Source: Klebsormidium nitens
Lineage: Eukaryota > Streptophyta > Klebsormidiophyceae > Klebsormidiales > Klebsormidiaceae
Assembly: GCA_000708835.1 (NCBI GenBank)
Contig: DF237145.1
Span: forward strand, 69,468 to 133,467
DNA length: 64,000 nucleotides
Reading direction: 5' to 3'
The notes beneath the pieces were generated by a model, which saw only the letters and a program-made list of their open reading frames with translations, was not told where the DNA came from and ran no database searches. The stretch's first letter is position 1. Every line of letters begins with the position of its first letter. Made by a program: the position numbers and the translations under genes. This document shows, in pieces, positions 1-12,745 of the stretch.

Positions 1-3000
1 AACGGGGCACGAGCTCGAAACTTCCTTCCGCGGTTCTCGCGCATGGCGGCCGCGCGAAAGCGGCACGGGGCAGTCACGGCAGTGAGCGGATCGAGGGACT
101 GAGCGAACGCCAGAGCTCGCTGCAGCTCCGCAATAACAGTTTTCCGAATGTAATTGCTTCTTTCAATTGAAGCGGAGTCATGCAAGAAAGAATGTTTCGA
201 AGGGATCAGGCTCCAGGATCAAGCTTCTGGCAGTGCGCTCGGGGAGGTGTCCCGGTCACTTTTTCGCCGCTCACCTTCCCGTCCTGGCACCCGGTGGCCA
301 GCACCCCGGGCGCGACCATCGCCATGCAGCTGACGTCATCCGCGTGTCCGACGAACATCTTGTGGTTGGTGACGGTGTCCGTGTGCGAATCCTCCCACAC
401 GCACACCTGGAAAAAGTGGAGAAGCTTCCGCTTTTTCTTCTCTAAACCAATCCCCCTTTCTTGGTATGTTTGGTGCAGATCGCATTCTCAGCTCCTCAAA
501 ATGTGAAGTGCTATGGGCTGGTTACACTGTCCATGTGCGAATTCTCCCACACGCACACCTGGAAAAAGTGGAGAGGCTTCCGCTTTTTCTTCTCTAAACC
601 AATCCCCCTTTCTTGGTATATTTGGTGCAGATTGCATTCTCAGCTCCCCAAAATGTGAAGTGCTATGGGCTGGTTACACTGTCCATGTGCGAATCCTCCC
701 ACACGCACACCTGGAAAGAACGGATAAGCTTTTGCCGCTCGTTTTGGAATCGAAGCTCCGGTTTTACTGGATTTGATGGGCTTCGCGGTCTCAGGTCCTG
801 AAATTGTGAAGCGCTATATGCTGCTCACAGTGTCCATGTGCGAATCCTCCCATACGCACACCTGGAAAGGGTGGATAGGCTTTGCTTCTCGTGTGACAGT
901 CTGAACTCCCCTTTCTCCTCGATCTGGTGCAAATCCCATTTTCAGCTTCCTGATATTGTGAAGCGCTATATGCTGGTCACAGTGTCCATGTACGATCTTC
1001 CCATACGCACAACTGGAAAAGTGGTTAACCTTCGCTTTCGGTCCGAAATCGGATCTTCGTATCTTTTAAACCTGGCGCAGAATGCGCTCCCAGCTCCTGT
1101 CATAGTGAAGCGCGATGGGCTGGTTACACTCTCCAGGTTCGATCCTCCCACACGCACATCTGGACGAGCGAATAAGCCTTTGCTCCTCGTTCTACAATCT
1201 GATGTCCCTTCTTCTTTTCTGGGGTGCAGACTGCGTCTTCAGGTCCTGCAATAGCGAAGCGCTATGCGGCAAAAGCTCGGAGGCAACAGCGCGCGTCGTC
1301 CGTCCCCAGACCTTCCAAATCTGCTTTCAATACAGGGATCCGCCCAAAGGCGTAGCGCAATCAGAAATGTAAAGAAACGGGAGAATAAGGTAAAGGGCTC
1401 TGCGCTCTCGAAGCTTGAAGTCTGTCACGGCCTTAACGACTCGTCCGCAAACCTGTGACTTTTCGTCAAAATGTTTGTGCGCCTAAGACCGCGCTACTCT
1501 CAGCGATAATCGCTTCCATTACCAGCCGTAAGGTCACAGATCCTTTTCCAAAAGCCAAGGCTCAACAGCATAATCGTGACGCTTTTGACAGTCAGCTGAA
1601 AGTTTCAAACCCTTCTTTGGAGATTTTGCACTCACATGCGCGTTCCAGCCAGCTGCGGCGACGAAGCACGCCTTCGTCTCCACGACTGACGCCACGCACG
1701 TCACCTCCATGTCGCCAAATCCCTGCGAGTCAAACGAAGAGCGAGAAGTTTTGCTGTGAGAGGTTTCTCTACCGACGTGGTAATAGTATGCAAGGTTGCC
1801 CTAAGCAAGGATGAATGACAAATGGAAGGTTAGAAGGCTCAAGTCGTCTCGTTCTTCATTTCATGGGGAGTAACGAGTGCCACAGGCGTCGCTTGAGACT
1901 TGGCTAGGATTCAGCTTGTTTTCAACTTAAGTTGGGTCTTGAGTCGCACCATTCTTTGGTGTACTTGCCCGACTAATGTTTTCAAGCCCTCTTCATTTCC
2001 GCGAGTTGACTTTCCCCCCCTTTTCTCCGGGAAAAGCAGACACCGGCAAGATACAGTTGGGTAGACGATCCGCTTAGTGTTCGAACTGCAACCTCAGGCT
2101 ACTTAACGCGCCGCCTTGTCGATGTAGTTTGGGGTCCCTACGGCTCCATAGTCTCTTGCCCTCTGCCAATTGCTTGCTCCTTTATCACATTCAGAAGCTA
2201 CAACTCTTGCTGCTTAGACAGCAAGGCACCTAGGCAGAGAGGCCCGACAGGGAGTGCTTGACAGTTCCTTGGATGTTCGGAGGAGATACGATGATGTCTC
2301 ACCACAAACGTCTTGAGGCACGCCCCGTTGTTGAAGTTCCAAACGCGGACCGACCCGTCCTGGCCCCCCACAAGGAGCCGCCGCCCCGTGTGGTCGAAAA
2401 CAGCAGCGCTGATCTTGCTTGCCCTGACAGAAAGTTCAGAGCCTCGAGGTTAGACTGCTAGCTTCAAGAGGTGCCAAGGTGTTGGGGGTCAGTCTGGCGA
2501 AGTCCTTTGGTCAAATACTGATAGAGGGTTTGAATTTTTGAATTCCAGCATGTCGGCTGCGTGAGGTACTTAGGTGTGGTGAGTCGGTTCGGAGAAGTCC
2601 TTTGATCAAAGACAGCAGCGCTGATCTTGCTCGCCCTGACCTACAAAGGGTTTAAGATTTCGGATATCAGTTGACGAGTCTTGTGAGGGGCTTCAGGCAT
2701 CGGTAGTCAAATCTGTGAATGGCCGGAGCTGCGCTGATCTTGCTCGTTTTGATGGAGGGAACGATTTCGGCTCAGGAATCAGCGTCGATTGTGAAAGGGT
2801 TACTTTTCAACGGGTTCAAATCTTGAGGTTTCGGATGACCAGGTTTTTAAGGTGCTTCAGGCATTGGTAGTCAGTTCTTTAAATGGCCACAGCTTCACTG
2901 ACCTTGCTCGCCCTTGATAAAGGGAACAATCTTGGTTCAAGAATCAGCGTCGTTCGAAGATGTTTTCAAGACTTTTCACAGGGGTTTGGACTAGGTATGT

Positions 3001-6000
3001 GATGTCTGGATTAAGCGGCCCCAGCAAGCAAGAGATACAGTTAGAGATTTTTGAGCTGATCTTGACTTTTATTCGGGTTAAGTTGAGGTTATTCTGCTTC
3101 AGGCATACTACGACATGGCAATCTGCAATCTCTGGACCGAGGAGCGAGTCTATAGCTCGGCATTGCTTACAAGTCATCTGTCTGAGAAAACATGCTTGCA
3201 AATTTGGGTGGAAGGGAGTTTGGGTGAGGGGAGGCCCGCTCAGGAGAGTCCTGCGAAGTAGGCAGTGTCAGCTCCCGGCCAGCCTATGACCCTGCAAAAA
3301 TTCATGCGTACATAAGACGCGCGACCAGTGCTACCAGTCGTTTGTTTTTTCCTTGCTCATTAGTTTAAGGCAGCCAGATCGGACGCTCAAATTCGCTTAT
3401 ATCGCCGGCGGAATATGATCTCCTTGTGGGTCCCATAATTTAAAAATATCGACGGTCGAAGATTCCGATACCGCCGATTGGACCGTCGCTGCTTCTCGTG
3501 ATGCTTATGCGCGAGCGACGCTGCGGAGTTGGCGGGCCGGTCGCAGTAAGTAGCTGAGCGCTAGTTGGACTAAGCGCTTGCTTGTCCAACTGGGACTGGG
3601 TTTAAGGAAGGGAAACGTTATAAAAAGAATAATACAAAGCTTACTTGTTTAGCGGGTCACTGAAAGTAAATACGCGCTCCCCGTCGTCGACGTTCCACAC
3701 CGTGATCGCGCCTTCCGCCTCCAATACCACCAGCTGCAACATTGAAATTATGATCGTTATTGTGAGTTTTCGCAGCATTTTGCAAACTGCTTTCTTGGAT
3801 CATGTTGACTCCTGCTTGCAATCCAGCAGGGGCCATGTATTTCGTTGTGCTGGAATAGAACTTGGAGTATGAGCTCAGCGCATTCAAGCTGCCGCCAGAT
3901 GTTACTTCAAGTTGTGTAGACCGCTGTCATTCATTACACAGCAATTTGCGAACATGGGTGGAAGCACCTACTTGGCCCTTCTGCCACATCGACACTTCTT
4001 GGCTCTCCGACTTCCGCGGTGAGTCTCTAAAGAATAGTTCGTCAGCATCCGCAATTATGTCTTTTTTCCCTTCGCGGTGAGCCTTCAAAGATTACTTCGT
4101 CAGCATCCGCAATTTCTCACCTGTCTAAAGTTCGCGTTATACAGTGCGGTGCACACTTGGCTGGGCAGCACTTCCTTCGCTTTCTTCTGGTTCCACTGTT
4201 GAAGCGCGAGGCCACCCGCGACGAGCGCGCGGGTTTCGGGGTTTTGGAACAGCGCCGTGATGCTGGGCGTATTCACACCGGGCTCGGACAGCGTTTGGAT
4301 GCAGCGGTTGGTCCGGAAGTCCCACACCTTGACGACCTTGTCCGCGCCCAGGCTCAGGATCTGCGCCTCGCTCTCGTTCACGAACACGTCCTGAAAGATC
4401 CGGATCGAACAAGATACTTGATCAATAGATCGGAAACTACGTCCTGAAAGAGATGGGTTTAAAATAGATAGTGATGGGGAGGGGCTAGCGCACTGCCCCA
4501 AGTCAGAAAAGCAGAGGCACGCAAGTTAAGGGAGCGGATCAAGGAAGGAAGGGAACGACAGGCACTAAGAAAGTCGGAGGAGAATATCAGGCTGGCTCTT
4601 AGAAGCTGTATGCTGAAAGATTCCACGCATAACAGGGCCTTAGAGGGGGCGTCTGCCACGTTCGCTTGCATCGATGCAGAGAAAATGTGTATCCACTGCC
4701 TATCGCTGCAATCCTGGGCTACGTGTCTCTTGCGAGCGACTGCAAAGCTGACAGGTCGGGCTTTTGGTCGCCGTGTGGATCCTATTCCGGGGACGCCTCC
4801 TTCGGAAAGGACCGAATATTGAGAGGGACATAGGAAAAGCTAGCGATCTAGAGGAGGCGAAGGAGCCGTGAAGTTGAGCGGCATCGCCAAACACTATTTC
4901 AGAAGCTTTCCTTTTTTGATTCTGAAAGCTGCAAGACGATTCTAAAGAAAACCTGGCTGGTTATAAGCGGTACCGCTCAACGTATGGCGTATCAATTCGT
5001 ATGACATCTGCAGTGGAGGAGTCTATGTTGAGATGCATTGATAGGACGGCAACAAACAGGAAATTCAAGACTCTGAACCCGGAAACGTAAGGCTTTCCCG
5101 TGGAGCAGCTAGTAGGGGTCTCTTTCGCAGTCCGCCTCTTCTTTCTGCTTTTTCACATTAAGATGCAGAAGATCCAGTTGTTAGGCGCAGCAAACCAGAA
5201 CAAATCAACAGCATCGGATCTCTCGCATGTACTTTTCCAAAGTATCTCCTAGCCTGGAGAATGATGTACCATGACCGGCGCCGAATGTCCTTGCAGCGTC
5301 GCGAGCGGCCGCGCCGAGTAGGGGCTCCACAGCAGGATGTTGCGCTCCACCCCGCACGTGACGATGAAGTTGAAGCTCCTGCGTGACGTCAGCGAGCGTC
5401 ACCCTGACGACATCTTCTCTTTGACGAAGCACAGCATAGGCTGCGGTTCTGCGTGCTCGCTTCAGGAATGTTTTGTTCTCTAGGGAAGCGCAAAGTCGCT
5501 GATTTTTATAAGAAGGCCTGCGCATACGATCCTAACGGTCCCGATTCCAGGTCATTTGAACTTGTACTCATGGCTTGGCGTCTACTTTGCGATATTAATA
5601 GCGCGATATTTTGCGCTCGTTGAGAGGGTGGCAGAGATGCTAATTAACAACCAGAATGCATGCACGCGAGATGTTGATTCTCTGCTCATTCATCTTTTTC
5701 GCTTTAGCAAGAGGAAAACAGATTGTCCGAGAAGACGACAGTACTGACCTGCAGTAGTCGCAGGCGTAGACTCCCTTTTGGTGTTCTTTAGCCGCCCACT
5801 TGACCTCCCGCTTCTCGTAGTCCAGCATATTCAGGTACCTGCAAGTAAAGTTGCGGCTTTCGACTAAGCACAGGTCTACTGAATGAGTTTTCAGGGCCTC
5901 TGAATCAGCGCAATATACGTATATATGGGACGCACTGGAGGTCGCGCTCTCAGCGAAGCCCGCTCACGTGAACGGAGAAGAAGAATATACGGAGTGCCCA

Positions 6001-9000
6001 CTATCTAATTTCAAGATTTAGAACATTGTTTAGGCCCGCTCTTTGTTCTTGGTTGCTTGAGCCAAAAAGTGTCGTGCAGCGCTCACAAGCAAAAGCGAAA
6101 GTTCGACTACAAGCTCCGCGTATCCTTAATCTCGAATTTTACCTAGTCTCCGTGGCGCAACTCATAGGCTCGCCGGATAAGCTAGATACGAAAATGCGTA
6201 ACAGCAACTGCAGCAGATGTATATTACAGCAGAAGAACGGAAAGCACATGCGGAGACCCTATTATCACAGCCCCGCTCATCTCATTATAGCATGTTCGCA
6301 GACTCGCCGGAACCGCTTCACCCCAACTTCAAACCTCATCATCTAGCAAACGGCAAGGGGAAACAAGAAAGAGGGATAGATCTGCCCAGAGTATGACAAG
6401 AGAGTACAGAGGTAGAGCTTGTGACTAGCTCTCACCCATCCAATGAGCAACTCAAAAGACTCGCAGAGTGCGAGATGTACTTGAGCCGCGTCACCCAGTT
6501 CTTGTGCACCTTCCACGGCGCCGAAATCTTGATCCCCGGCAACGTGTGTTCCGCCACCACCGGGGGGGCCCCGCTGCCGGGCTTTCTGAGGGGGGGGAAA
6601 CGGGGGCACGAAATTAGCATGACGTCAGCATTGAGTACGCGGGGATCGGGGGACGTCCGAAGGTGCGGCGATCCGCCGACAGAACGGCGTAGATTGGGGA
6701 GAGACGTGACAGGCTGCTCCGGTTTCGAACGAAGGAAGACTCTCTAGCGACTTTTCTTCTTCGACAATTCTCGGGGTGTCAATCGAATGGTGTTTCTCAG
6801 CGCGCCGCCGGTCGTACACAAGTTGGAGACTGCTCCCCCTAGATTCGTTAATGTCTCGAGCCTGAGTTGCAGACGAGGTTTATTTTGAACTTCCACTTTT
6901 CTGTTCGCTTCACTCCTTCCTTTCTTGTTAGCACGTGCTCGAGTCGTGGCAGTTTGAGATTGAAAACATTCGCTTTGGCCGTCCGTTCCGGCAACCACTT
7001 GACGAAGAGCGAATGAGCGAGGACACACGCAGATACTTTCCCCTCACTTTTTTGTTTTTATTTTTTTTTTTGGTTCCTTGCTTATTTTCACCCCCCTTGT
7101 TCCTGTTACTTCTGAAGACATGACTATGTACTCACGTGCCCCACTCGTCCGCAAACTGCAGGTCGTACAGCGCGCCCTTGTCGTCTCCGTACAAGAGCCG
7201 CTCCCGTTCCCCGGGCACCCAGAGCGCGGTCATGGGCACCGTTTCTATGTTCTGGATCCGACCCACTTTGTCCAGGGTCGGCCGGGCTGTGCTGTAGAAC
7301 GACAGGCTGCAAAGAGAAAGAAGTCTTCGGTGTAACTTGAACGAGTCTGGTTCGCAAGGTCAGAAGCACCATTTCTAAGTTCTGGATCCGACCCGGTTTG
7401 TCTAGGGTCGTCCGGGCTGTGCTGTAGATTGACAGGCTGCGAAGAGAAAGAGGTCTCCAGTGTGACCTGAGCAAGTCATAATTCAGAGGGACGACAAATG
7501 CACCGTTTTTATGTTTAAAATTCCGCCCAGTGTGTTCAGTGTCGGCCGGGCTGTGCTGTAGAAAGACAGGCTGCAAAGAGAAAGGATTCGCCGGTCTGCC
7601 TTGAACGAAGGTGGATTCGCAAGGTCAAAGATACCGTTTCCACTTTCTAGATCCGGCCCAGTTTGTCCAAGTTTGGCCGGGCTGTGCTGTGAACAGGCTG
7701 CAAAAAGAAAGAAGTCGCCGCTCTGCCTTGAACGAGGCCTGAATCGCGATGTCAAAAGCACCGTTTCCACATTCGGGACACGGCCCAATTTGTCTAAATT
7801 TGAGCGGGCTCTGCTGTCGAATGATAGACTGTAGACAGAAAGAAGTCTCCGGTGTGACTTGAGCGAGTCGGAACTCCGAGAGCGATCTGGACACCAGTTT
7901 GACGTTCTGAAACTCCACCCCTTGAAATCAAGGTAGGTGGTTATGGTGTGGTTTCTGGATATCCAAAGGCTTGGAACCTTCGAGACTTCGGAAAAACAGA
8001 AACATTCCTGTGGTTCCTGGAAGTTCCACCGCGCAAAGGTCTTCACCTTGAGCTTCGTATTTCTAGCCACTGCATTTTTCGGTGTCGCATGGGAGTTACA
8101 GCTCCATAGATTCTATGCTTCTCCTTTACTCCAATTCAGGGAGGGGTACAACTTCAAAGCACAGCGAATCCGTGTAACCTCGTCACTTAGAAGCTCGGAC
8201 CAGATTTGACGTCCGCACCTTCTGTCCATACCCAACGTCACCAGCGTCCGCATACTCTCGGACACCTGCATGTCCGTGATCCACGCCGGACCATTGTTGA
8301 TCGTCCGGACGGGTTGCAGCGTGACGGGGCTCCACAGCTTGATCAGGCCGTCTTGTGACGCCGTGACGTACTGGTGAAAGCTGCTGATGTAGCCAATCTG
8401 CGGGCGACACGTGGAAAGTTCAAATTCTCAGTGAAAATTTTGCGAACTTCAATGCTTCGAGTTTCTCGACCCGTCCGGGAGACGGCTGGAGCTTCTTGAG
8501 GTCGATCGTGTAGAACACGCTGATGGGCTACGGTAGAATTTGCCCAAAGTCAGCACGTTTAGGCCCGGACAGACACGTGGACAAGTTCCTGAACGGGTTC
8601 TAACTGATCTTTCTTAGCGCCATTATTCTTCTGTCCTTCGTTAGTACAGTAGACCGGCAGAATCTTTCGAATTATCCTTGTTCCTGTTCACACTGACTTT
8701 TCTCTTCCGCTAGCGTCCAGAAAGTTTCAAATTGCGCAGCAAGCGGCGACCCACCTTCTGGATCAGAGGGGGCATGGTCGCCGCGAGCGCGAACCCCCCG
8801 CGCGCGAGAAAGCTGTGTCCCGAGTCCCCGCGCGCGTTCTCGTCGACTTCGGTGGGCTTATGAGCGGGCACTCGCTGCTTCACGTAAGTGTGGTCGCCCG
8901 CGGCCGCCTCGTCGCTCATGGCAAGCTGCAGAAAAGCAGTTCGGTTAGCGTCAGGTTTAAACAGGTTACTGCATTATTGATCCGCTTCGCTGTAACAGCT

Positions 9001-11309
9001 CCCTCCCTGGATTCGCTACGCGTTACGCTATCCGGTCCAATCTGACCCGTAAGAGAAACTCCTCAGATCAAGGGATGAGACACCGCCACATGTGCGCTTA
9101 GCGGCTTGACCCAGTACGCAGACCGCTAATCGACCCAGCCTGACCCCTAGAGGAAGATTCTCAGCCTTGATATGGAGAAGCCGCCACGTGGGCCATTCTA
9201 AGCCTAAGTTTAAGCCTAACGTACATAGTCTCGTCCTCGGCCGGCTCCTTGTGATGGTCGTTGCTACAGGGGGCAGCGTCCGAAAACAGACATGCACGTC
9301 GGTAAAGAGCATCTCAGTCACTTTCTTCTAATTTACGTCCGCTAAGAGGCCAGTAGGGCTTCGCCCGTATCTGTAGGCGCGAGTCTCAGAAGGAGCAGGC
9401 CTTCTCGTCTCGACTTAGCCGTTGTTTGAGAAACGTGCTTTCTCACCTGCTGCAGTAAAAGGTAGTCCGTGAACTCAACCCTGCGTGCAAAGACACCACT
9501 GATTAACGTTTCTTCGTCTCCTTACAGCAGCACGGCTCCTGTTCGTGCTGGCAGTTTGCTGTCGTACAGAACGGAACAAGCTGTCCTGAATCCGCAGTTT
9601 CAATCGGCTGGTGAGCAGATAATTCGCCAGGCACAGAAAGAGATTAGAGTTGACCAAGCTTTGGTTTGTGTTACCAAGGGAACGCAGTCTATGTCTGGTT
9701 CGATACCCTTCCACCAACCTTGGTTAAGAGCAAAAGCTTTCTGTGAAGGAAGAATCACGACGTATCGCACTCCTCATAGCAGATTGCTCCACGGAGCCCG
9801 TGCTGACAGCAAACCCATTCGTTAACCCAGCTAAGACCTGAATTGTTTGGAAAGTGGAGCTCACACCCCTGGACCGGCACCGTGGAGCACTTTGCTTTGG
9901 AGTACAACGGTTTTTTTCAGACCTGTCCGGGTTCACTGATATGGGTCCGAGCGCGGTGCACGGTATCCAGCTTCGACAAGGTGCACGGAATACAGAAGTC
10001 TGAAACGGTACCTACCGAGCTGAGCTTTATGACCCGATGGGTCCGGACCGGCTACATTCCAAACTGGAACCGCCTGTTTCCGCGCACTTCGAGCTTTCCG
10101 TCGTTCGGACAGGTTTGAGGGAACCCGCTGTATGGATCGTCAGCGTTCGAAAGCAAGGCCGGGGACTCACCAGTCGACGGACCCGTCGCTGTTGGCGTCG
10201 ATCTTCATGAACAGGTGCGTCAACTGTTGCTCACTGCAAAAAGAAGAAGCGATCAGACTTGCTAAACGGGGTGAGATCTTTCCAAGTGCTGGCACGTTTT
10301 GACAGCGAGATGCTTCAAAGGGAGGACAAACTTGGCAAGTATGACGCGGGTTTGAACGAATAACACTGCAAATGAAGAAACGAAGAAGACCTCGCGAACG
10401 GGGTGTGATATTTCCTGTGCCGGCATGTTTTGAGAGCAAATGTATTTGACACGAGAACAAACTTGTCGGTTTTGACGCGGGTTTGAGTCGCAGAAGGTGG
10501 AGGAGGAGAAACGTATGTCTCAGAGCATCGGCAAGAAATCAGTTGTCTACAATGACTAAGCCTGTGAAAGATTGTAAGTCTTTCAAATGCGTAGGCATGC
10601 GCCCTCCGCCAGAGATGCCGATTCCGTCGACTCTGCGTCAAGATTCCATCATACTCATACACGCGCTCAAAAGTGTACCCGTAAAGCCTAAGAGTCCGTC
10701 TTAAAGTCGGTTTGTCGGGGTTGAGCGTTGTAAGTGGGCTACGAAAGATCAGTCAGCATTCCTTCATTCGAGGAGTTCTTTTAGATAATCGAAGCTCACT
10801 CCATCCCCTGCGTCAGCAATCTTCCTTTCGAAGAGCTGTCCAAGATGAGACGCGAAAGCTTACTCCATCCCCTTGCCCAGGGCCTTGATGTTCTTAAACG
10901 CTCGGACGAACTCCTCTTCGTCCAGCTCTTCTGAACCGTCGATGTCTGCACTGAGGAACGCCTTGCGCAGCTCCATCAGCGCCGTCAGATTCATCTGGCT
11001 CTCGTGACTTGGGATCTAGCGACATTCAGTACCGGACGGTCAGCAAACGTTTGGCCAAGCATGCCAGATCTGCGACTCTTCGTCAAGGAATGTGAGTTCT
11101 TTCCTCGTTGTACTTTCTAGCAACAGGCGGGTTTGAAGCCACCTGGCCCAAGAACAAGTCCCCCACACAAGCATACGGACAAAAGATTCAGGAATCCTCC
11201 TCGAACATAGCATAAATTTGATATCCAAAGAACCTTCCTCCTGAATCCGTTCGTTGCTCAAAGGCCCGGAGACTCATGCTCACCTCGCCCGACTCGAAGT
11301 GAACGCCAT
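1..11309 (-). CDS. EF-hand and WD40-repeat protein, WDR49/CFAP337 (WDY)-like, 3' part cut by window edge
   Basis: Minus-strand gene of at least 17 exons, all joining in phase: 11284-11309 (ATG 11309-11307), 10864-10998, 10171-10233, 9447-9480, 8755-8925, 8471-8527, 8219-8397, 7136-7306, 6436-6585, 5749-5838, 5270-5378, 4121-4390, 3645-3733, 2303-2423, 1636-1722, 275-406, and probably 119-1. About 668 residues are seen. The N-terminus has two EF-hands. The first loop reads DIDGSEELDEEEF. The second, DANSDGSVDWVEF, is split by two introns. WD40 blades follow: ASQDGLIKLWSP, TCGVERNILLWSP, LGADKVVKVWDF, GGQDGSVRVWNF, then VCVWEDSH and GHADDVSCMAMV. The linker EVKWAAKEHQKGVYACDYC and the EF-then-WD order match the WDR49/CFAP337 family of ciliary axoneme proteins. 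The donor of exon 8471-8527 is weak (GTCGAG) and exon 119-1 lacks a clear WD motif, so those two are the least certain. Several introns hold tandem copies of neighbouring exon edges. Function in cilia is inferred from the family. Confidence 0.85.
361..1270. repeat. Tandem repeat, about six copies of ~150 bp, derived from an exon 5' edge
   Basis: The segment around 375-420 is the 5' edge of the WD40 exon 275-406 plus its acceptor. It recurs at about 531, 681, 831, 981 and 1131. Each copy carries a version of CCTCCCACACGCACACCTGG (plus-strand view) and about 110 bp of intron. Spacing is close to 150 bp and similarity falls with distance from the exon. The copies lie in the intron between exons 1636-1722 and 275-406. 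Confidence 0.85.
2395..2930. repeat. Degenerate repeat of a WD40 exon edge, about four copies
   Basis: The acceptor-side end of exon 2303-2423 (plus-strand GCGCTGATCTTGCTTGCCCT, about 2407) recurs at about 2617, 2732 and 2893 with irregular spacing (about 210, 115 and 160 bp). The flanks also contain repeated AAGGGAACAAT and AATCAGCGTCG words. A weaker match occurs near 3055. All lie in the intron just upstream of that exon in the minus-strand gene. Confidence 0.6.
4010..4125. repeat. Two-copy repeat at a donor site in the WD40 gene
   Basis: Two roughly 60-bp copies share CTTC(C)GCGGTGAG and TTCGTCAGCATCCGCAAT. They begin near 4011 and 4071 and abut the donor end of exon 4121-4390. Confidence 0.55.
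7230..7925. repeat. Tandem repeat, 5-6 copies of ~130 bp, derived from WD40 exon 7136-7306
   Basis: The exon's first ~70 bases with its acceptor (minus strand TTTGCAG then CCTGTCG) recur at about 7375, 7505, 7635, 7765 and partly 7880. The plus-strand marker GCCGGGCTGTGCTGT occurs, more or less intact, in each of the first four repeats, and GCGGGCTCTGCTGT in the fifth. Two further copies keep a usable-looking acceptor TTTGCAG, so they could act as decoy or alternative 3' splice sites. Confidence 0.85.
10234..10500. repeat. Two ~130-bp copies in the EF-hand intron
   Basis: Beginning at the acceptor of exon 10171-10233, the block with ACTGCAAA, AACGGGGTGAGATCTTTCC, GCTGGCACGTTTTGA and GACGCGGGTTTGA occurs at 10234-10360. 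It recurs diverged at about 10364-10490. It lies entirely within the intron between the two EF-hand exons. Confidence 0.65.
10745..10870. repeat. Copy of the donor edge of EF-hand exon 10864-10998
   Basis: The junction CTTACTCCATCCCCTTG (about 10859) has a diverged copy CTCACTCCATCCCCTGCG at about 10796. Both are flanked by related TTCGA(A/G)GAG words. The copy lies in the following intron of the minus-strand gene. Confidence 0.5.
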
Positions 11310-12082
11310 TGTGAGAAGTGCGGCTCCGCCGGACTGACCGGTCCGTTTGGATAACCGAGGGAGCGTCGGAGGAGGCGGAGAGGCGGGAGAGGCGGCTTGA
11401 GGGGGGCCCGCTCGAACTCTTTTGCGATTGTTCGGATTCCCGCGGGAGGGAAAAACCAATCTGTGGAAAGAGGGACAATTTCAGGATCATCCAAATCAAC
11501 TCGAACTCTTTAAGGAGTGGCCGGACAAGTTCAAGAAGTTTGACCACTTCGTCCAAAAAAGTTTGCGCGAACCGCCAAAGACACGGTGCAACGTCCCTAT
11601 TTTCAATCGAGTCTCTGGGTAAAGTGTTATCACCATGTGCATGGAGCTCACTGGTTTTGAGGGGTTTTTTTGTGGACGAGACACTCGCGCTCCTTTCAAA
11701 GCCTACAATCAATCTTCAGAGCTGGCCCCGCTACGACTGTGACAAGGATTTGCAGGATCTTTACCTTCGCTGTCAGAATCAAACTTCAAGGCTATACTCT
11801 GCCACTCTAATGTACCGCCACCGTTATTATTGCTATATCCTGCTTACTTTCCTTGAGAATTTTGAGACCAGAAACAACCATTTTTGAAGCAAGAGGGGCT
11901 ACTCATGAGATATGCTGGACTCTATTCGAAAACGTACTTATATCTTTGATTTTGCAGAGGGCGTCAGATTAGTTTGCAATGTTCAAGCGCTCTCAAGAAT
12001 GCAGACACTTTGCCCAGAGAATCCTTGAACCCAATTCAAGCATTGAAATTTCTCTATTGTTCTGGATCTCTCCAAGGCGATG
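11310..12082. other. Intergenic, 5' of the WD40 gene
   Basis: No protein similarity or splice structure is recognised. The stretch holds the 5' flank and probably 5' UTR of the minus-strand WD40 gene. Open frames in the first half mirror its GC-rich 5' end and show no recognisable motif. Confidence 0.4.
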
Positions 12083-12281
12083 CTATATAAGCAGGCCCTA
12101 TGCAAGCTTGCCTCTCAAACACCCTCTCTTCAATGCACCACTTATTCCAATCGCTTGAGAAAGACAAGTTTGCTATCATTCTTACCCGGGCACCCTTCCT
12201 GGGTGAAATTGGTGGCGAGGTGGAGGACTGTGGTTCGTCCATTCTGACACCTCCGCTGAGCTTGCATGCCACTTGAGGTTG
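12080..12281 (+). other. TATA-like box and short unassigned ORF (49 codons)
   Basis: GCTATATAAGCAGG near 12080 is a good TATA-box match. About 50 bp downstream an ATG at 12132 opens a 49-codon frame (MHHLFQSLEKDKFAII...) ending in TGA near 12279. No family is recognised. It may be a small gene, the start of an unseen spliced gene, or chance. Confidence 0.2.
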
Positions 12282-12737
12282 TTCAGCTCGGATCAACGCT
12301 TCAACAGCAGCTGGAGCGATCTATCAGTGGTTGATCAGAACACTGGCATTTTCATGGCTAGCAACAGCAGTCTCTAGCTGATGGCTCTTGGACCAGAATT
12401 GTGGAGCCGCTGTTCAGTCAAAGGACTTTGCCTATAACAACTGCAATCCAGGTCAATTGAACTGTATGCGCTCCATTTGTCCACTTTCACATGTTTGAGG
12501 CACAGCTTTCTAAACCCTTAGCAAGGCGACTTGCACCATCGCCTTCAACCTTCTACTGCACGGGTACTGCACATGTTTAAGTCGATGCCTGAACGGCTAC
12601 GACACCTCTTAAAACCTGGGCACCTGCAATGAAACCATGCCAATGCGGTCATCGAAAACATTTCAACGAGCTCATCAGCTTTTTGAATTCAATGGTGGTG
12701 CTTTGCTCCATGCCTGCACTGGCAGAAGCTTCTCCCA
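12282..12737. other. Intergenic, nothing recognised
   Basis: No coding signature, RNA gene or clear repeat is seen between the short ORF and the inverted-repeat element. Confidence 0.4.
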
Positions 12738-12745
12738 CACAGTGG

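Noticed and set aside
361-1270. CRISPR-like regularly spaced repeats
   Set aside because: Copies are contiguous diverged 150-bp units with no unique spacers, in a eukaryotic intron.
11318-11887. A 189-codon plus-strand frame upstream of the WD40 gene
   Set aside because: No motif or splice logic. Its first part overlaps the antisense of the WD40 5' end, and a rival antisense frame is equally open.
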